From a virus: 46,192 bases of DNA. Below, piece after piece: positions 1 through 7,220 of the stretch. Below the pieces are notes generated by a model that searched no databases, was not told where the DNA came from, and was given only the letters and a program-made list of their open reading frames with translations. The stretch lies in IMG/VR virus record IMGVR_UViG_3300048011_000476, positions 1-46,192 of that record. The stretch is one strand, 5' to 3'. Each line of letters opens with the position of its first letter. The stretch's first letter is position 1. Both the position numbers and the translations under genes were made by a program.

Positions 1-3000
1 TATTTGATTCATCACATACAACTAAGAAGTCATACAATGCACGTAGTGCTACTAGTTCTAGTAACAATGCATCTGCTGCTGCTTTAACTTGATCTCTTGT
101 GATCTTGTCGTTTGGCTCAAACAAGTATGGTTTTGCCAACAGCTCTAGCTGTCCACGTAAGTAAACAGTTAGACGTGCTACGTTTACACGATCTAATGCA
201 CTTGCATTTCTTGCACGAGTCTTTTGTCCAAATACAACAAGACCTGCACCACTAATAAATGTGATAGGGTTAATTGCGTTTGAATAAAGTGTATCGCGCT
301 GTCCTGTGTTTAGTGCTACTGATTTAAATTCACCTTCGCTAGTAATATAGCCTGAACTTGTAGCATTGCTTACGCCACCGCGTCGTGTGCCTGCTGGAGC
401 AAACCATGGAAATGCAACTTGGTCATTTAAAATAATTGTTCTAAGTGCCATATAGCTCGGAGGAACAACAATATTGTTACCAAAGTTATCGCTTGTAAAG
501 CCTGCGCCATAATACATAGCCATGTACTCGTCGAAACTAACTGCGCCATTGTCATTATCTTCAAGTGCTAATTTAACGTTAGTTGCCCATTCATTTAATG
601 AAGTTGCGTCTGGTGTTAAGCGGAATGGTGTGTCGCCAACAACAAATGCTGTTAAGCGTCTGTCATAGTTTAGTGTGATCATTTCACCGATTAGCTCTGG
701 ATAACCAGGAGTTGCAATTAAGTTAAACTGACGACTTTCTTCGTCACGGATATCTTGGTTACTGTTAACAGTTGCTTGTAGTGCTTGTACAACACTCTTG
801 CGCTGTGCGTGACGTCCAAAGCTGCCTGAACCATCTGCTTGATTGCCAGAGTCTGTTACCCAACGATGTGGATAATATCCGTCCATTGATGCATCATCTT
901 GACGTACATTTTTTTCCGCCGTGTCTACATAGTTACGTTCAAAACGCTTAACGTTAAATCCGCTTCTGCGTAGGTTCCATAGTAGCATACCTTTGGGATA
1001 TAATGCTGGATCTGGTGCATCTGTATCTACATAATCACTTACTAGCATTTCTGCAATAGTTGCACTTGGTGCATCGTCTGCTGTTCCGCCAGTGTCGCCT
1101 TGACGGGCATCGGCAAATAATACACCGTCTTCAGTTGTTTGATCTGCTTTATCAAGCAATATCCAACTACTTAGTGTATTATTGTATCTGTAAATAGCTG
1201 GATAGTTTTCAACATCTGCTGTGCTTACCCAAATATCTCCGTCAACTAATGGTGTTGTGCCGTCTGTTTGTGTAGTAGGCTCTGTTGCTGCAACAATTGG
1301 ACCTTCTGCGTTAGTGCCGCTATATGGACTTGCTACATCACTTAGACCACTTGCGCCGTCGTAATTTAAACCAACCCATGCCTCGCCGTTATGTACAAGA
1401 ATGTCAACTTCGTCAACAACTGAACTATACCATAACTGCCCTTGCTGAGGTAAATTTAACGGCTCTGTGCCTGACGCTGTGTATACTAATGGCTTCCAGT
1501 TTGAAGCTACTAATCCAGTTGAATTTGGTCCAACATATAAATTAGCAGTGTTTGCAGCACTAAATCCAAATACACTTAATGGAGTATTCGCGCCGTCAAC
1601 TAACTCGATTTCGCCACCTAGCTTATGTTGAATTACTACTTTGTTTTGTGCATTAACTAATGCTACTACATTTGTTAAGCCTACTGCGTTAATTGCAGCA
1701 GCCATTACTTCTGCATCACTTGTTGCGCCTGTGCCGGTGAATGTTACACTTACAGGTGCTGTCATTTCTAATGTGTTGGCCTTTGTTTCAGAAATAGTAA
1801 AGATATATTCAACAGTGTTTCGTGCTATATCTGTAGCAACTGTGTTACCAGTAATACTAGTTGCACCTGCGGTTGTTCTTGTATAAACTTTATAATTTCC
1901 GATTGGATTAGCAAGTTCGTCTACATTTACTTTAACATATAATGAACCTACTAGTAAGTTGGTGCCACCACCAGTTTTGTCTAAACCATAAATTGCTCTA
2001 GCCGGAGTAGTATATATCGGTGCCGATAACGAAGACCAAAGTTGTGTAGCGGTGCTATATCGCTTGATATTTAAATCAGCGCCACCGTTTGGGGTTGTTG
2101 TTTTAACCCAAATTGAACCTGATGGAGCAGGAGACGTGTTACCTGACTTAAATTCTGGCACTGATGTATGCGGTGCTGCTTCAAATCTAGCTGAACTATA
2201 AGTGCCGTCTATTAATCCTAAATCTGTTAATAATGTACCAGTTCCAGCAGCTAATGCAACTTTCCCATCAGCAGTATTTCCATTTGATTCGCTTGTACTA
2301 TCTGCATAGATTTCAATCGAACCGTCAACTGCTGCTGCTGATACTCCTGCAATTCCTGCGCCGTTGATTAATAAAACTATATCTGCAATAGTTGTTCCAG
2401 ATGATAGCGGAACATTAGTGCCGTTAATCGATATAGAATCACTTGTAGTTAATACTGGATTTACTGCTGTGCCGCGTGTTGCTGCCCAGCTTGCTTTCCA
2501 TGCATCGCTTCCAACTTCTACCCAAGTACCACGGTTAGTAACTCGTTGAGCTGATGTACCGTAACCTGGTGTTTTGTAATACAAACGATTCATTGTATCA
2601 TTTGCGTCAATGACATAATCTCCAATTGCACCAATTGATGCTTTTGGAGCGTTTCCAGCTGTATCGCCGAGTAAGTCAGTTACTACTGTTAAAACGGTTG
2701 GTGTTTTTGAGACAAATGTCTGGCCGCCGACAGTTTGTATATCTGCGCCGTTCCATTCAAGGATGCCGTAATTGCTAACAGATGTATCAAACCAGTGTGC
2801 ACCGTCTGCTGGGTCACCGCCTGGGGCTGCTGCACTTGCTGTTAGTTCGGCTGTGTCTAAATCTGCTCTTACTACATATGCACGATTTGAAACACCCAAT
2901 ACAGAGTAAGCAGTTTGCAAACCATACTCATTAAGTTCACCTCCGTGAATCATGTTACCGTTGTTATCGCTATAAAATACCGGATCGCCAAATGTTTCTC

Positions 3001-3199
3001 CTAGCTCACGTTGGCTAGTGATTAAATATGGTTTTCCTGCATTTGCTTTTATTGTACCTGCTGCTGTTCCTGTGCCGCTGCTTTTAGTTTTATTACTTGC
3101 AGTAGCAACAAAGATCATAGGTACCGTTCCAGCTGCTGCTGGAGTGTAGAAACTTTCGTCAATTACATTGACTTCTACGCCTGGTGATACTAATGCCAT
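1..3199 (-). CDS. 18: Contractile tail sheath protein (T4 gp18-like), 3' end outside window
   Basis: Subunit of the contractile sheath that surrounds the tail tube and drives genome delivery. The frame opens at ATG 3199 with AGGAG seven bases upstream and stays open for 1066 codons to the window edge, so the C-terminus is missing. The N-terminus MALVSPGVEVNVID is the typical start of sheath proteins (SPGVxV). Near the visible end are sheath-family C-domain motifs: PAGTRRGGVSNA, YSNAINPITF, GLVVFGQKT and RVNVARLTVYLRGQL, matching T4 gp18 regions for assembly. T4 gp18 is 659 residues, so this protein is far longer. The excess lies in the middle (about residues 150-650), which is Thr/Gly/Asn-rich and beta-like, presumably domains displayed on the tail surface. 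A late promoter lies just upstream. Family assignment is secure; the role of the insert is unknown. Confidence 0.93.
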   Translation of the reverse strand, partial: MALVSPGVEVNVIDESFYTPAAAGTVPMIFVATASNKTKSSGTGTAAGTIKANAGKPYLITSQRELGETFGDPVFYSDNNGNMIHGGELNEYGLQTAYSVLGVSNRAYVVRADLDTAELTASAAAPGGDPADGAHWFDTSVSNYGILEWNGADIQTVGGQTFVSKTPTVLTVVTDLLGDTAGNAPKASIGAIGDYVIDANDTMNRLYYKTPGYGTSAQRVTNRGTWVEVGSDAWKASWAATRGTAVNPVLTTSDSISINGTNVPLSSGTTIADIVLLINGAGIAGVSAAAVDGSIEIYADSTSESNGNTADGKVALAAGTGTLLTDLGLIDGTYSSARFEAAPHTSVPEFKSGNTSPAPSGSIWVKTTTPNGGADLNIKRYSTATQLWSSLSAPIYTTPARAIYGLDKTGGGTNLLVGSLYVKVNVDELANPIGNYKVYTRTTAGATSITGNTVATDIARNTVEYIFTISETKANTLEMTAPVSVTFTGTGATSDAEVMAAAINAVGLTNVVALVNAQNKVVIQHKLGGEIELVDGANTPLSVFGFSAANTANLYVGPNSTGLVASNWKPLVYTASGTEPLNLPQQGQLWYSSVVDEVDILVHNGEAWVGLNYDGASGLSDVASPYSGTNAEGPIVAATEPTTQTDGTTPLVDGDIWVSTADVENYPAIYRYNNTLSSWILLDKADQTTEDGVLFADARQGDTGGTADDAPSATIAEMLVSDYVDTDAPDPALYPKGMLLWNLRRSGFNVKRFERNYVDTAEKNVRQDDASMDGYYPHRWVTDSGNQADGSGSFGRHAQRKSVVQALQATVNSNQDIRDEESRQFNLIATPGYPELIGEMITLNYDRRLTAFVVGDTPFRLTPDATSLNEWATNVKLALEDNDNGAVSFDEYMAMYYGAGFTSDNFGNNIVVPPSYMALRTIILNDQVAFPWFAPAGTRRGGVSNATSSGYITSEGEFKSVALNTGQRDTLYSNAINPITFISGAGLVVFGQKTRARNASALDRVNVARLTVYLRGQLELLAKPYLFEPNDKITRDQVKAAADALLLELVALRALYDFLVVCDESN

Positions 3200-3237
3200 G
3201 TTGTTTCTCCTGTTGGATGTTAGTGTTCTCTATACAG

Positions 3238-3245
3238 TATTTATT
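3238..3245 (-). promoter_or_regulatory. Late promoter (T4-type) for the tail sheath gene
   Basis: Reading leftward the sequence is AATAAATACTG, one base from the T4 late consensus TATAAATA, about 40 bases upstream of the sheath ATG. The same octamer plus a following C/A recurs upstream of many minus-strand late genes here. Confidence 0.6.
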
Positions 3246-3312
3246 ATAATCAACACAAAACACCTAACATATACCATCGAAAAAGGTACCGAAAAGGTGA
3301 GCTAAATACAAT

Positions 3313-3648
3313 ATGAGACCTTTATGCACTTGCGGGCAGCGTCCAGCAGCAATAAACTATAAAAAGAATAATAAAACCTATTATCGCAAACTATGCGAAA
3401 CGTGTTTACGCAACGGTGAAGGACACGGAATACCACTATGGAAACAACGTGGATACGAAAAGAAAGATGTTTGTGAAAAGTGCGGATTTAAATCAAAATA
3501 TTCGGAACAATTTAATGTATTTCATATAGATGGAGATCTACAAAACTGTCGACCAAATAACTTAAAAACTATTTGTGCTAATTGTCAGCGTATAACTCAA
3601 AAAGAAGGTATACGATGGAAGCAGGGCGATTTACGACCTGACTTTTAA
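3313..3648 (+). CDS. HNH-family endonuclease, probable homing-type
   Basis: A 111-residue protein with two zinc-knuckle-like pairs and an HNH core. CTCG (residues 4-7) and CETC (28-31) form a first Cys cluster. CEKCGF (about 54-59) and CANC (about 89-92) bracket a core with FNVFHIDGD and NCRPNNLKTIC, the His-Asp...Asn-Leu pattern of HNH nucleases. It stands alone on the plus strand between the minus-strand sheath and dNMP kinase genes, a common place for free-standing homing endonucleases in T4-like phages. It may instead be a packaging or recombination nuclease. Its last 18 bases overlap the end of the convergent kinase gene. An AAGGTGAG ribosome-binding site and a CTAAATACA late-promoter-like element precede the ATG. 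Confidence 0.75.
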   Translation: MRPLCTCGQRPAAINYKKNNKTYYRKLCETCLRNGEGHGIPLWKQRGYEKKDVCEKCGFKSKYSEQFNVFHIDGDLQNCRPNNLKTICANCQRITQKEGIRWKQGDLRPDF

Positions 3649-4140
3649 ATTTTCTATAAGTTGATATACATTAAACATCAATTGATTTAGATCACGGTTG
3701 TTGTCAATAGTAAAATCAGCCATCCATTGTTCTAGACTCATCGAGTCTTTTGACTCAGGAGGTAAATGGTCTGATCTATCAACCCAAATAGCATAATCAA
3801 ATACGCCAGTATTTTTCATAGCATAGAACTCGCGCTTGTTGCGCAATCCACAGTAAATATCGTGTTCTTTGAATATTTCTCTGCCTAATGTAGCAGCATC
3901 TTTTTCATTATAATCACAGATAGCATTGTACCACTCCGCACGATGATTGTGTCTATCTTCATAACACTCTTCTTCTGAAGTATAGCCATACTTGTCTTTC
4001 AACATGTCGTAGATAAAGAGCTTTGAACAAAATTTACTGCTGCTTTCAAAACTGAAATTATAATTTTTTTCTAGTATTTCGCACACAGTATCTTTACCAT
4101 GTCTGCCATGACCGATAACTAATAGTTTTAGATTGCTCAT
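3631..4140 (-). CDS. 1: Deoxynucleoside monophosphate kinase-like protein (T4 gp1-like)
   Basis: A P-loop kinase of 169 residues. The N-terminal strand and Walker A loop read LLVIGHGRHGKDTVCEIL (residues 6-23), the GxxxxGKDT form found in phage dNMP kinases, which phosphorylate deoxynucleotides for phage DNA synthesis. Downstream, residues such as TLGREIFKEHDIYCGLRNKREF and VDRSDHLP resemble the LID and base-recognition parts of T4 gp1-type kinases, and a DFTIDNN segment near the C-terminus fits too. It is shorter than T4 gp1 (241 residues). ATG 4140 has an AGGAG site. It sits alone among structural genes and converges on the HNH gene. Kinase fold is well supported; substrate range is inferred. 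Confidence 0.7.
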   Translation of the reverse strand: MSNLKLLVIGHGRHGKDTVCEILEKNYNFSFESSSKFCSKLFIYDMLKDKYGYTSEEECYEDRHNHRAEWYNAICDYNEKDAATLGREIFKEHDIYCGLRNKREFYAMKNTGVFDYAIWVDRSDHLPPESKDSMSLEQWMADFTIDNNRDLNQLMFNVYQLIENLKVRS

Positions 4141-4192
4141 AAAGTCTCCTAATTTTTATATAGTATAAACTATAAATTAAGAGTTGTCAACC

Positions 4193-4435
4193 TTAATCGT
4201 ATCCTAATACTGCAATTTTGTCAATATCTTCGTTATACATTTCAGCTTCTCTTGCTGCCCATGCAGCAGGAAAATCTCCGTCATGAACACAATTTTCGTG
4301 ATTGCCCCAGATGCGTTTCATATAGCTATCGTATATGCCTTCTACATCTTTGTCGGACCATGATTGGGGAATTAGTGAACCTTTTACTATCCAGTAAAAG
4401 CGGTTGGCTTCTTTTCTTACAAATGGACTGCACAC
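4193..4435 (-). CDS. Small protein of unknown function
   Basis: An 80-residue protein starting with GTG at 4435, supported by GGAG eight bases upstream. It is rich in aromatic residues (five Trp: FYWIVKG, SWSD, IWGNH, AAWAARE) and acidic toward the C-terminus, with no signal peptide or membrane segment. I do not recognise a family. Upstream (4460-4466) is a weak late-promoter-like GTAAATAC element. It is the first gene downstream of the remnant copy of the gp13 3' end, so before the methyltransferase insertion it would have followed gp13 directly. Confidence 0.6.
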   Translation of the reverse strand: MCSPFVRKEANRFYWIVKGSLIPQSWSDKDVEGIYDSYMKRIWGNHENCVHDGDFPAAWAAREAEMYNEDIDKIAVLGYD

Positions 4436-4502
4436 AATAGTAACTCCTTTGTTATATTGTATTTACAGCATACAAATTTGTTAGCGTAAACTTAGGGGTA
4501 TT

Positions 4503-4602
4503 TTAGCCTATTAGGAAACCGTAGCCAGTACCGCCAGAAACAGCCATTGATACTTCAACTTCAAGTTTTTCCATTTCAGCTTGTGCTTCAGCTTTTAAGC
4601 TA
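4503..4602 (-). pseudogene. Remnant second copy of the gp13 gene 3' end
   Basis: Read leftward, this stretch encodes SLKAEAQAEMEKL, then EVEVSMAVSGGTGYGFLIG and a TAA stop. It matches the last 32 residues of gp13 (5269-5364) at 29 positions. The first 33 bases are identical in the two copies, while later codons differ mostly at third positions, so the copies are diverged homologues rather than a fresh duplication. The remnant has no start codon. It lies in frame two codons after the methyltransferase TGA stop. The arrangement gp13 - methyltransferase - gp13 tail is what recombination between related phages at this site would leave. Confidence 0.85.
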
Positions 4603-4604
4603 TA

Positions 4605-5261
4605 TCACATTATAGTTGAATTACTAGAATTTGTCAAATGATTTTTTATTACAAAAAAGTTTGCAGCTTTAGAAATTTCTTTAAATTTATTGTTTTTTCT
4701 TGCATAACCATCGACTGCTTTGATTATTCCAGGAAATTTAATAGAATAATCGTCGCCGCATACGATCTGTACATTTGAAAATAATTTTAGCCACTTTTTC
4801 ATGACTTCAAAAGTGTGTCTATCATCAAGGTAAACCAAATCCCAGTTGTTTGAAAATTCGTCGCTTGCAATCCAATCATCCGAATCTAACTTCCATATTT
4901 TTTTTATAATTTTGTTGTTTGGATGTTGAGAGATAAGTTGTTTAAAAATTTCAAGCTGATTTGTATCACTTTTTGCCCATCTTTTTATAGATTTAGCCAT
5001 CATATTGTTGTTACCTTTATATTTTTTATAAAAAGAATGATAACACCAATGAGATGTTAGATTAAAATTATCAAGCACATAATACATCGAACTAGATGGA
5101 AGAGCGTCTAACCATGCCCATGTGCTGCGTCCCCATCCACAACCTATTTCTAAAATTCTAGGATTTTTTGGTAAATCTTGTACTAAGCTTTTATATAATT
5201 TATGCTGTGGGTAAAAAGTCCAACCGGGTATGTCTAGAGAATGTTTGATCTTTAAATTCAT
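4605..5261 (-). CDS. Class I SAM-dependent methyltransferase, accessory cargo gene
   Basis: A 218-residue protein from ATG 5261 (MNLKIKHSLDIPGW). Motif I is ILEIGCGWGRSTWAW, the ExGxGxG SAM-binding loop; the following strand ends in YYVLDNF. WDLVYLDDRHTFEVMKKWL and IVCGDDY are motif IV/V-like and resemble Methyltransf_24 small-molecule or sugar O-methyltransferases. The substrate is unknown. ATG 5261 lies four bases past the gp13 stop with only a weak ribosome-binding site, suggesting translational coupling. A longer frame to a TTG at 5321 would run inside gp13 and is unlikely. Flanking gp13 3'-end copies mark it as inserted cargo. It might modify surface sugars together with the heptose and carbamoyl enzymes in this window, but that is inference. 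Confidence 0.78.
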   Translation of the reverse strand: MNLKIKHSLDIPGWTFYPQHKLYKSLVQDLPKNPRILEIGCGWGRSTWAWLDALPSSSMYYVLDNFNLTSHWCYHSFYKKYKGNNNMMAKSIKRWAKSDTNQLEIFKQLISQHPNNKIIKKIWKLDSDDWIASDEFSNNWDLVYLDDRHTFEVMKKWLKLFSNVQIVCGDDYSIKFPGIIKAVDGYARKNNKFKEISKAANFFVIKNHLTNSSNSTIM

Positions 5262-5265
5262 ATTT

Positions 5266-6021
5266 TCAGCCGATTGTAAAGCCGTAGCCAGTGCCGCCTG
5301 GAACTGCCATCGAAACTTCAACTTCTAGTTTGTCCATTTCAGCTTGTGCTTCAGCTTTTAAGCTATCGCCGTTTAGCGTTGATCCGCCTTGGGGTCCGGC
5401 GATAGTAGCAAACTTACTACGTGCTTCGCCTAACATATATTTACAACTAGCAAGTGTGTAATCTTTAATCCATTGTGATGCTAGGTAGTCGTTTAATAGT
5501 TCACTATCTGGACGGTAATTATAACAATAAAGCAATATGTCTTCTTCAGCTCTAGGACGTTGTAGTAAAGTTAATTTTTTAGTTGGAGAATTCCATTTAA
5601 ATTCAATAAAACTACCAAACATTCTGCCTACTAGTTCTTGATGTTGAGAAAACATATCATATGTTGCCAGTCCACCTAGTTTAGATCCTGACAACAAATA
5701 TGTATTTGTATATGCCATGTTAAACGGTTCGAATAAACTGCCGCCACCGCCTCCGCCAGTGCGCGAGCCTATACTTCTACGGAATAATTTGCGTACTTCA
5801 ATAACTTCATTTGGCAAAACATACTCATTTTGATCAATAACAGTAGTAAGAAACATATAAGATTCTTCGACACTATTGTCTGACCGTTGTCTAAAACGAC
5901 TCAATGCTTTGTTTAGTGCTGTTTGATAGTGTATAGGATCAAGTTCAACATCCACCATGCCACCGCCGAGGAATGTGTTAACGTAATCGTATACTTCTTG
6001 TTTTTGTGTCGCTAGTGTCAT
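5266..6021 (-). CDS. 13: Neck protein (T4 gp13-like)
   Basis: A 251-residue head-completion/neck protein, which in T4 binds the portal side of the filled head together with gp14 before tail joining. The start is ATG 6021 (MTLATQKQEVYDYVNTFLGG) with AGGAG eight bases upstream; a longer frame upstream lacks such a site. Family-like features are the acidic segment VDVELDPIHYQTALNKAL, ESYMFLTTVIDQNEYVLP, and the C-terminal WIKDYTLASCKYMLGEARSK followed by a helical EAQAEMDKLE tail and GGTGYGFTIG. A run of six glycines near residue 105 is a flexible loop. It is transcribed opposite to gp14 and gp15, unlike T4. Its 3' end is duplicated at 4503-4602. Confidence 0.82.
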   Translation of the reverse strand: MTLATQKQEVYDYVNTFLGGGMVDVELDPIHYQTALNKALSRFRQRSDNSVEESYMFLTTVIDQNEYVLPNEVIEVRKLFRRSIGSRTGGGGGGSLFEPFNMAYTNTYLLSGSKLGGLATYDMFSQHQELVGRMFGSFIEFKWNSPTKKLTLLQRPRAEEDILLYCYNYRPDSELLNDYLASQWIKDYTLASCKYMLGEARSKFATIAGPQGGSTLNGDSLKAEAQAEMDKLEVEVSMAVPGGTGYGFTIG

Positions 6022-6038
6022 ATGAAGTTCTCCTATAG

Positions 6039-6046
6039 TATTTATC
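6039..6046 (-). promoter_or_regulatory. Late promoter for gp13
   Basis: Leftward sequence GATAAATACTATAGGAG: a one-mismatch T4 late octamer followed by the AGGAG ribosome-binding site of gp13. Confidence 0.6.
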
Positions 6047-6051
6047 CTGAG

Positions 6052-6059
6052 CATAAATA
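6052..6059 (+). promoter_or_regulatory. Late promoter for the gp14-gp15-heptose transcription unit
   Basis: CATAAATA on the plus strand, one base from TATAAATA, 25 bases before the gp14 start. With the facing element at 6039-6046 it makes a compact divergent late promoter pair. Confidence 0.55.
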
Positions 6060-6083
6060 TGTATAACAAATAGGAGAAAAGCT

Positions 6084-7220
6084 ATTCCACGTCTTAGCCT
6101 ATATAAACCAGAACGCGGCAATGATTATCATTTCTTGGACAAACAGATCCAAGAAATGTTTACCATCGGCGGCACAGATATACTTATACATAAGTTTCTT
6201 GGAGCAGAAAATCCTATTGAAGGCGAAGGCACTGCTGACCAGCCTACTTATGATGCGGTAAAAGAAACTAACATACAAGACTTACTGTTCTTAGAAAATA
6301 GAGACAGAAAGTATGATCCAGATGTTTATAATATTCGAGGAATTTATAATGTACAAGACATCGACTTTGATCTAAGTGCATTTGGACTATTTTTAAGTAA
6401 TGATACACTTATGTTAACTATTCATATTAATAGCAGTGTTAAAACATTAGGTAGAAAGATTATAAGTGGTGATGTAATTGAGCTGCCGCACTTAAAAGAC
6501 GAGTATGCTCTTAACGATTATAGTGTTGCACTTAAAAGATTTTATGTTGTAGAAGATGTTAATCGTGCAGCAGAAGGATTTAGTCAAACTTGGTATCCGC
6601 ATCTGTACCGCTTAAAATTAAAGCAAATATACGATGGCCAGGAATACAACGAAATATTAGATTTGCCTGCAGAAGAGGGTAGTGACAATACACTACGTGA
6701 TTTGCTTAGTACATACGAAAAAGAAATGCAAATTTCAAATGCAGTAGTTGCACAAGCCGAAGCAGATGCTCCTAAGAGTGGGTATGACATTAGTCATTAT
6801 TATACAGTAAGTACAAATGACGACGGTAGTATCGATTTAGCAACAGCAGATAACGGAGAATACGATGAAACCGCTCCTAGTAAGCCCGATAGGGCAGGCT
6901 ATACAGGGTACTTAGTTGGTACCGGCGATGCTGCTCCAAATGGCGTGCCGTTTGGATTTGGTATAAGTTTTCCTGTTGACAATGTAGAAGGTGACTACTT
7001 TTTACGTACAGATTTTTTACCAAATAGAATGTTTAGATATGACGGAACACGATGGATTAAGGTCAATGACGATATCAGAATGACGCTAAGTAATACACTT
7101 GAAAGACAAACATACAAAACAACGTTTATTAATAATACAAAGTCAAGTGAAATTGACGGTGAAACAGTTGAAGAAAGACAAAGCCTTTCTAAAGCACTAC
7201 GTCCAAAGGCAGATAACTAA
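6084..7220 (+). CDS. 14: Neck protein (T4 gp14-like), apparent ATT start
   Basis: Neck/head-completion protein that partners gp13. Characteristic family sequence is GDVIELPHLKDEYALNDYSV, ALKRFYVVEDVNRAAEGFS and TWYPHLYRLKLKQIYDGQEY, followed by a variable loop with GVPFGFGISFP and a basic C-terminus. The open frame begins after TAA at 6054 and contains no ATG before residue 30. Conserved-looking coding sequence PRLSLYKPERGNDYHFLDKQ starts right after ATT at 6084, which sits seven bases after AGGAG (6072-6076). I place the start there. TTG 6135 would remove about 17 conserved residues. The sequence GAAAAGCTATTCC looks like GAAAATGGCTATTCC with TG missing, so an ancestral ATG may have been lost or mis-assembled. 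The stop overlaps the gp15 start (TAATG). Confidence 0.82.
   Translation: MPRLSLYKPERGNDYHFLDKQIQEMFTIGGTDILIHKFLGAENPIEGEGTADQPTYDAVKETNIQDLLFLENRDRKYDPDVYNIRGIYNVQDIDFDLSAFGLFLSNDTLMLTIHINSSVKTLGRKIISGDVIELPHLKDEYALNDYSVALKRFYVVEDVNRAAEGFSQTWYPHLYRLKLKQIYDGQEYNEILDLPAEEGSDNTLRDLLSTYEKEMQISNAVVAQAEADAPKSGYDISHYYTVSTNDDGSIDLATADNGEYDETAPSKPDRAGYTGYLVGTGDAAPNGVPFGFGISFPVDNVEGDYFLRTDFLPNRMFRYDGTRWIKVNDDIRMTLSNTLERQTYKTTFINNTKSSEIDGETVEERQSLSKALRPKADN

Noticed and set aside
600-2700. Intein or group I intron in the tail sheath gene to explain its length
   Set aside because: The frame is continuous and the middle lacks intein motifs (no N-terminal Cys block or HN-Cys end) and no endonuclease domain; it reads as beta-rich structural sequence.
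4252-4440. Plus-strand frame opposite the small protein at 4193-4435
   Set aside because: The minus-strand frame has GGAG and a start in a gene-like position; the plus-strand one does not.
5262-5321. N-terminal extension of the methyltransferase from TTG 5321
   Set aside because: It would overlap the end of gp13 in another frame and adds no conserved sequence; ATG 5261 just after the gp13 stop is more likely.
5716-5765. GGC-rich glycine tract in gp13 as a slippage site
   Set aside because: It encodes six glycines with mixed codons; no long homopolymer or simple repeat is present.
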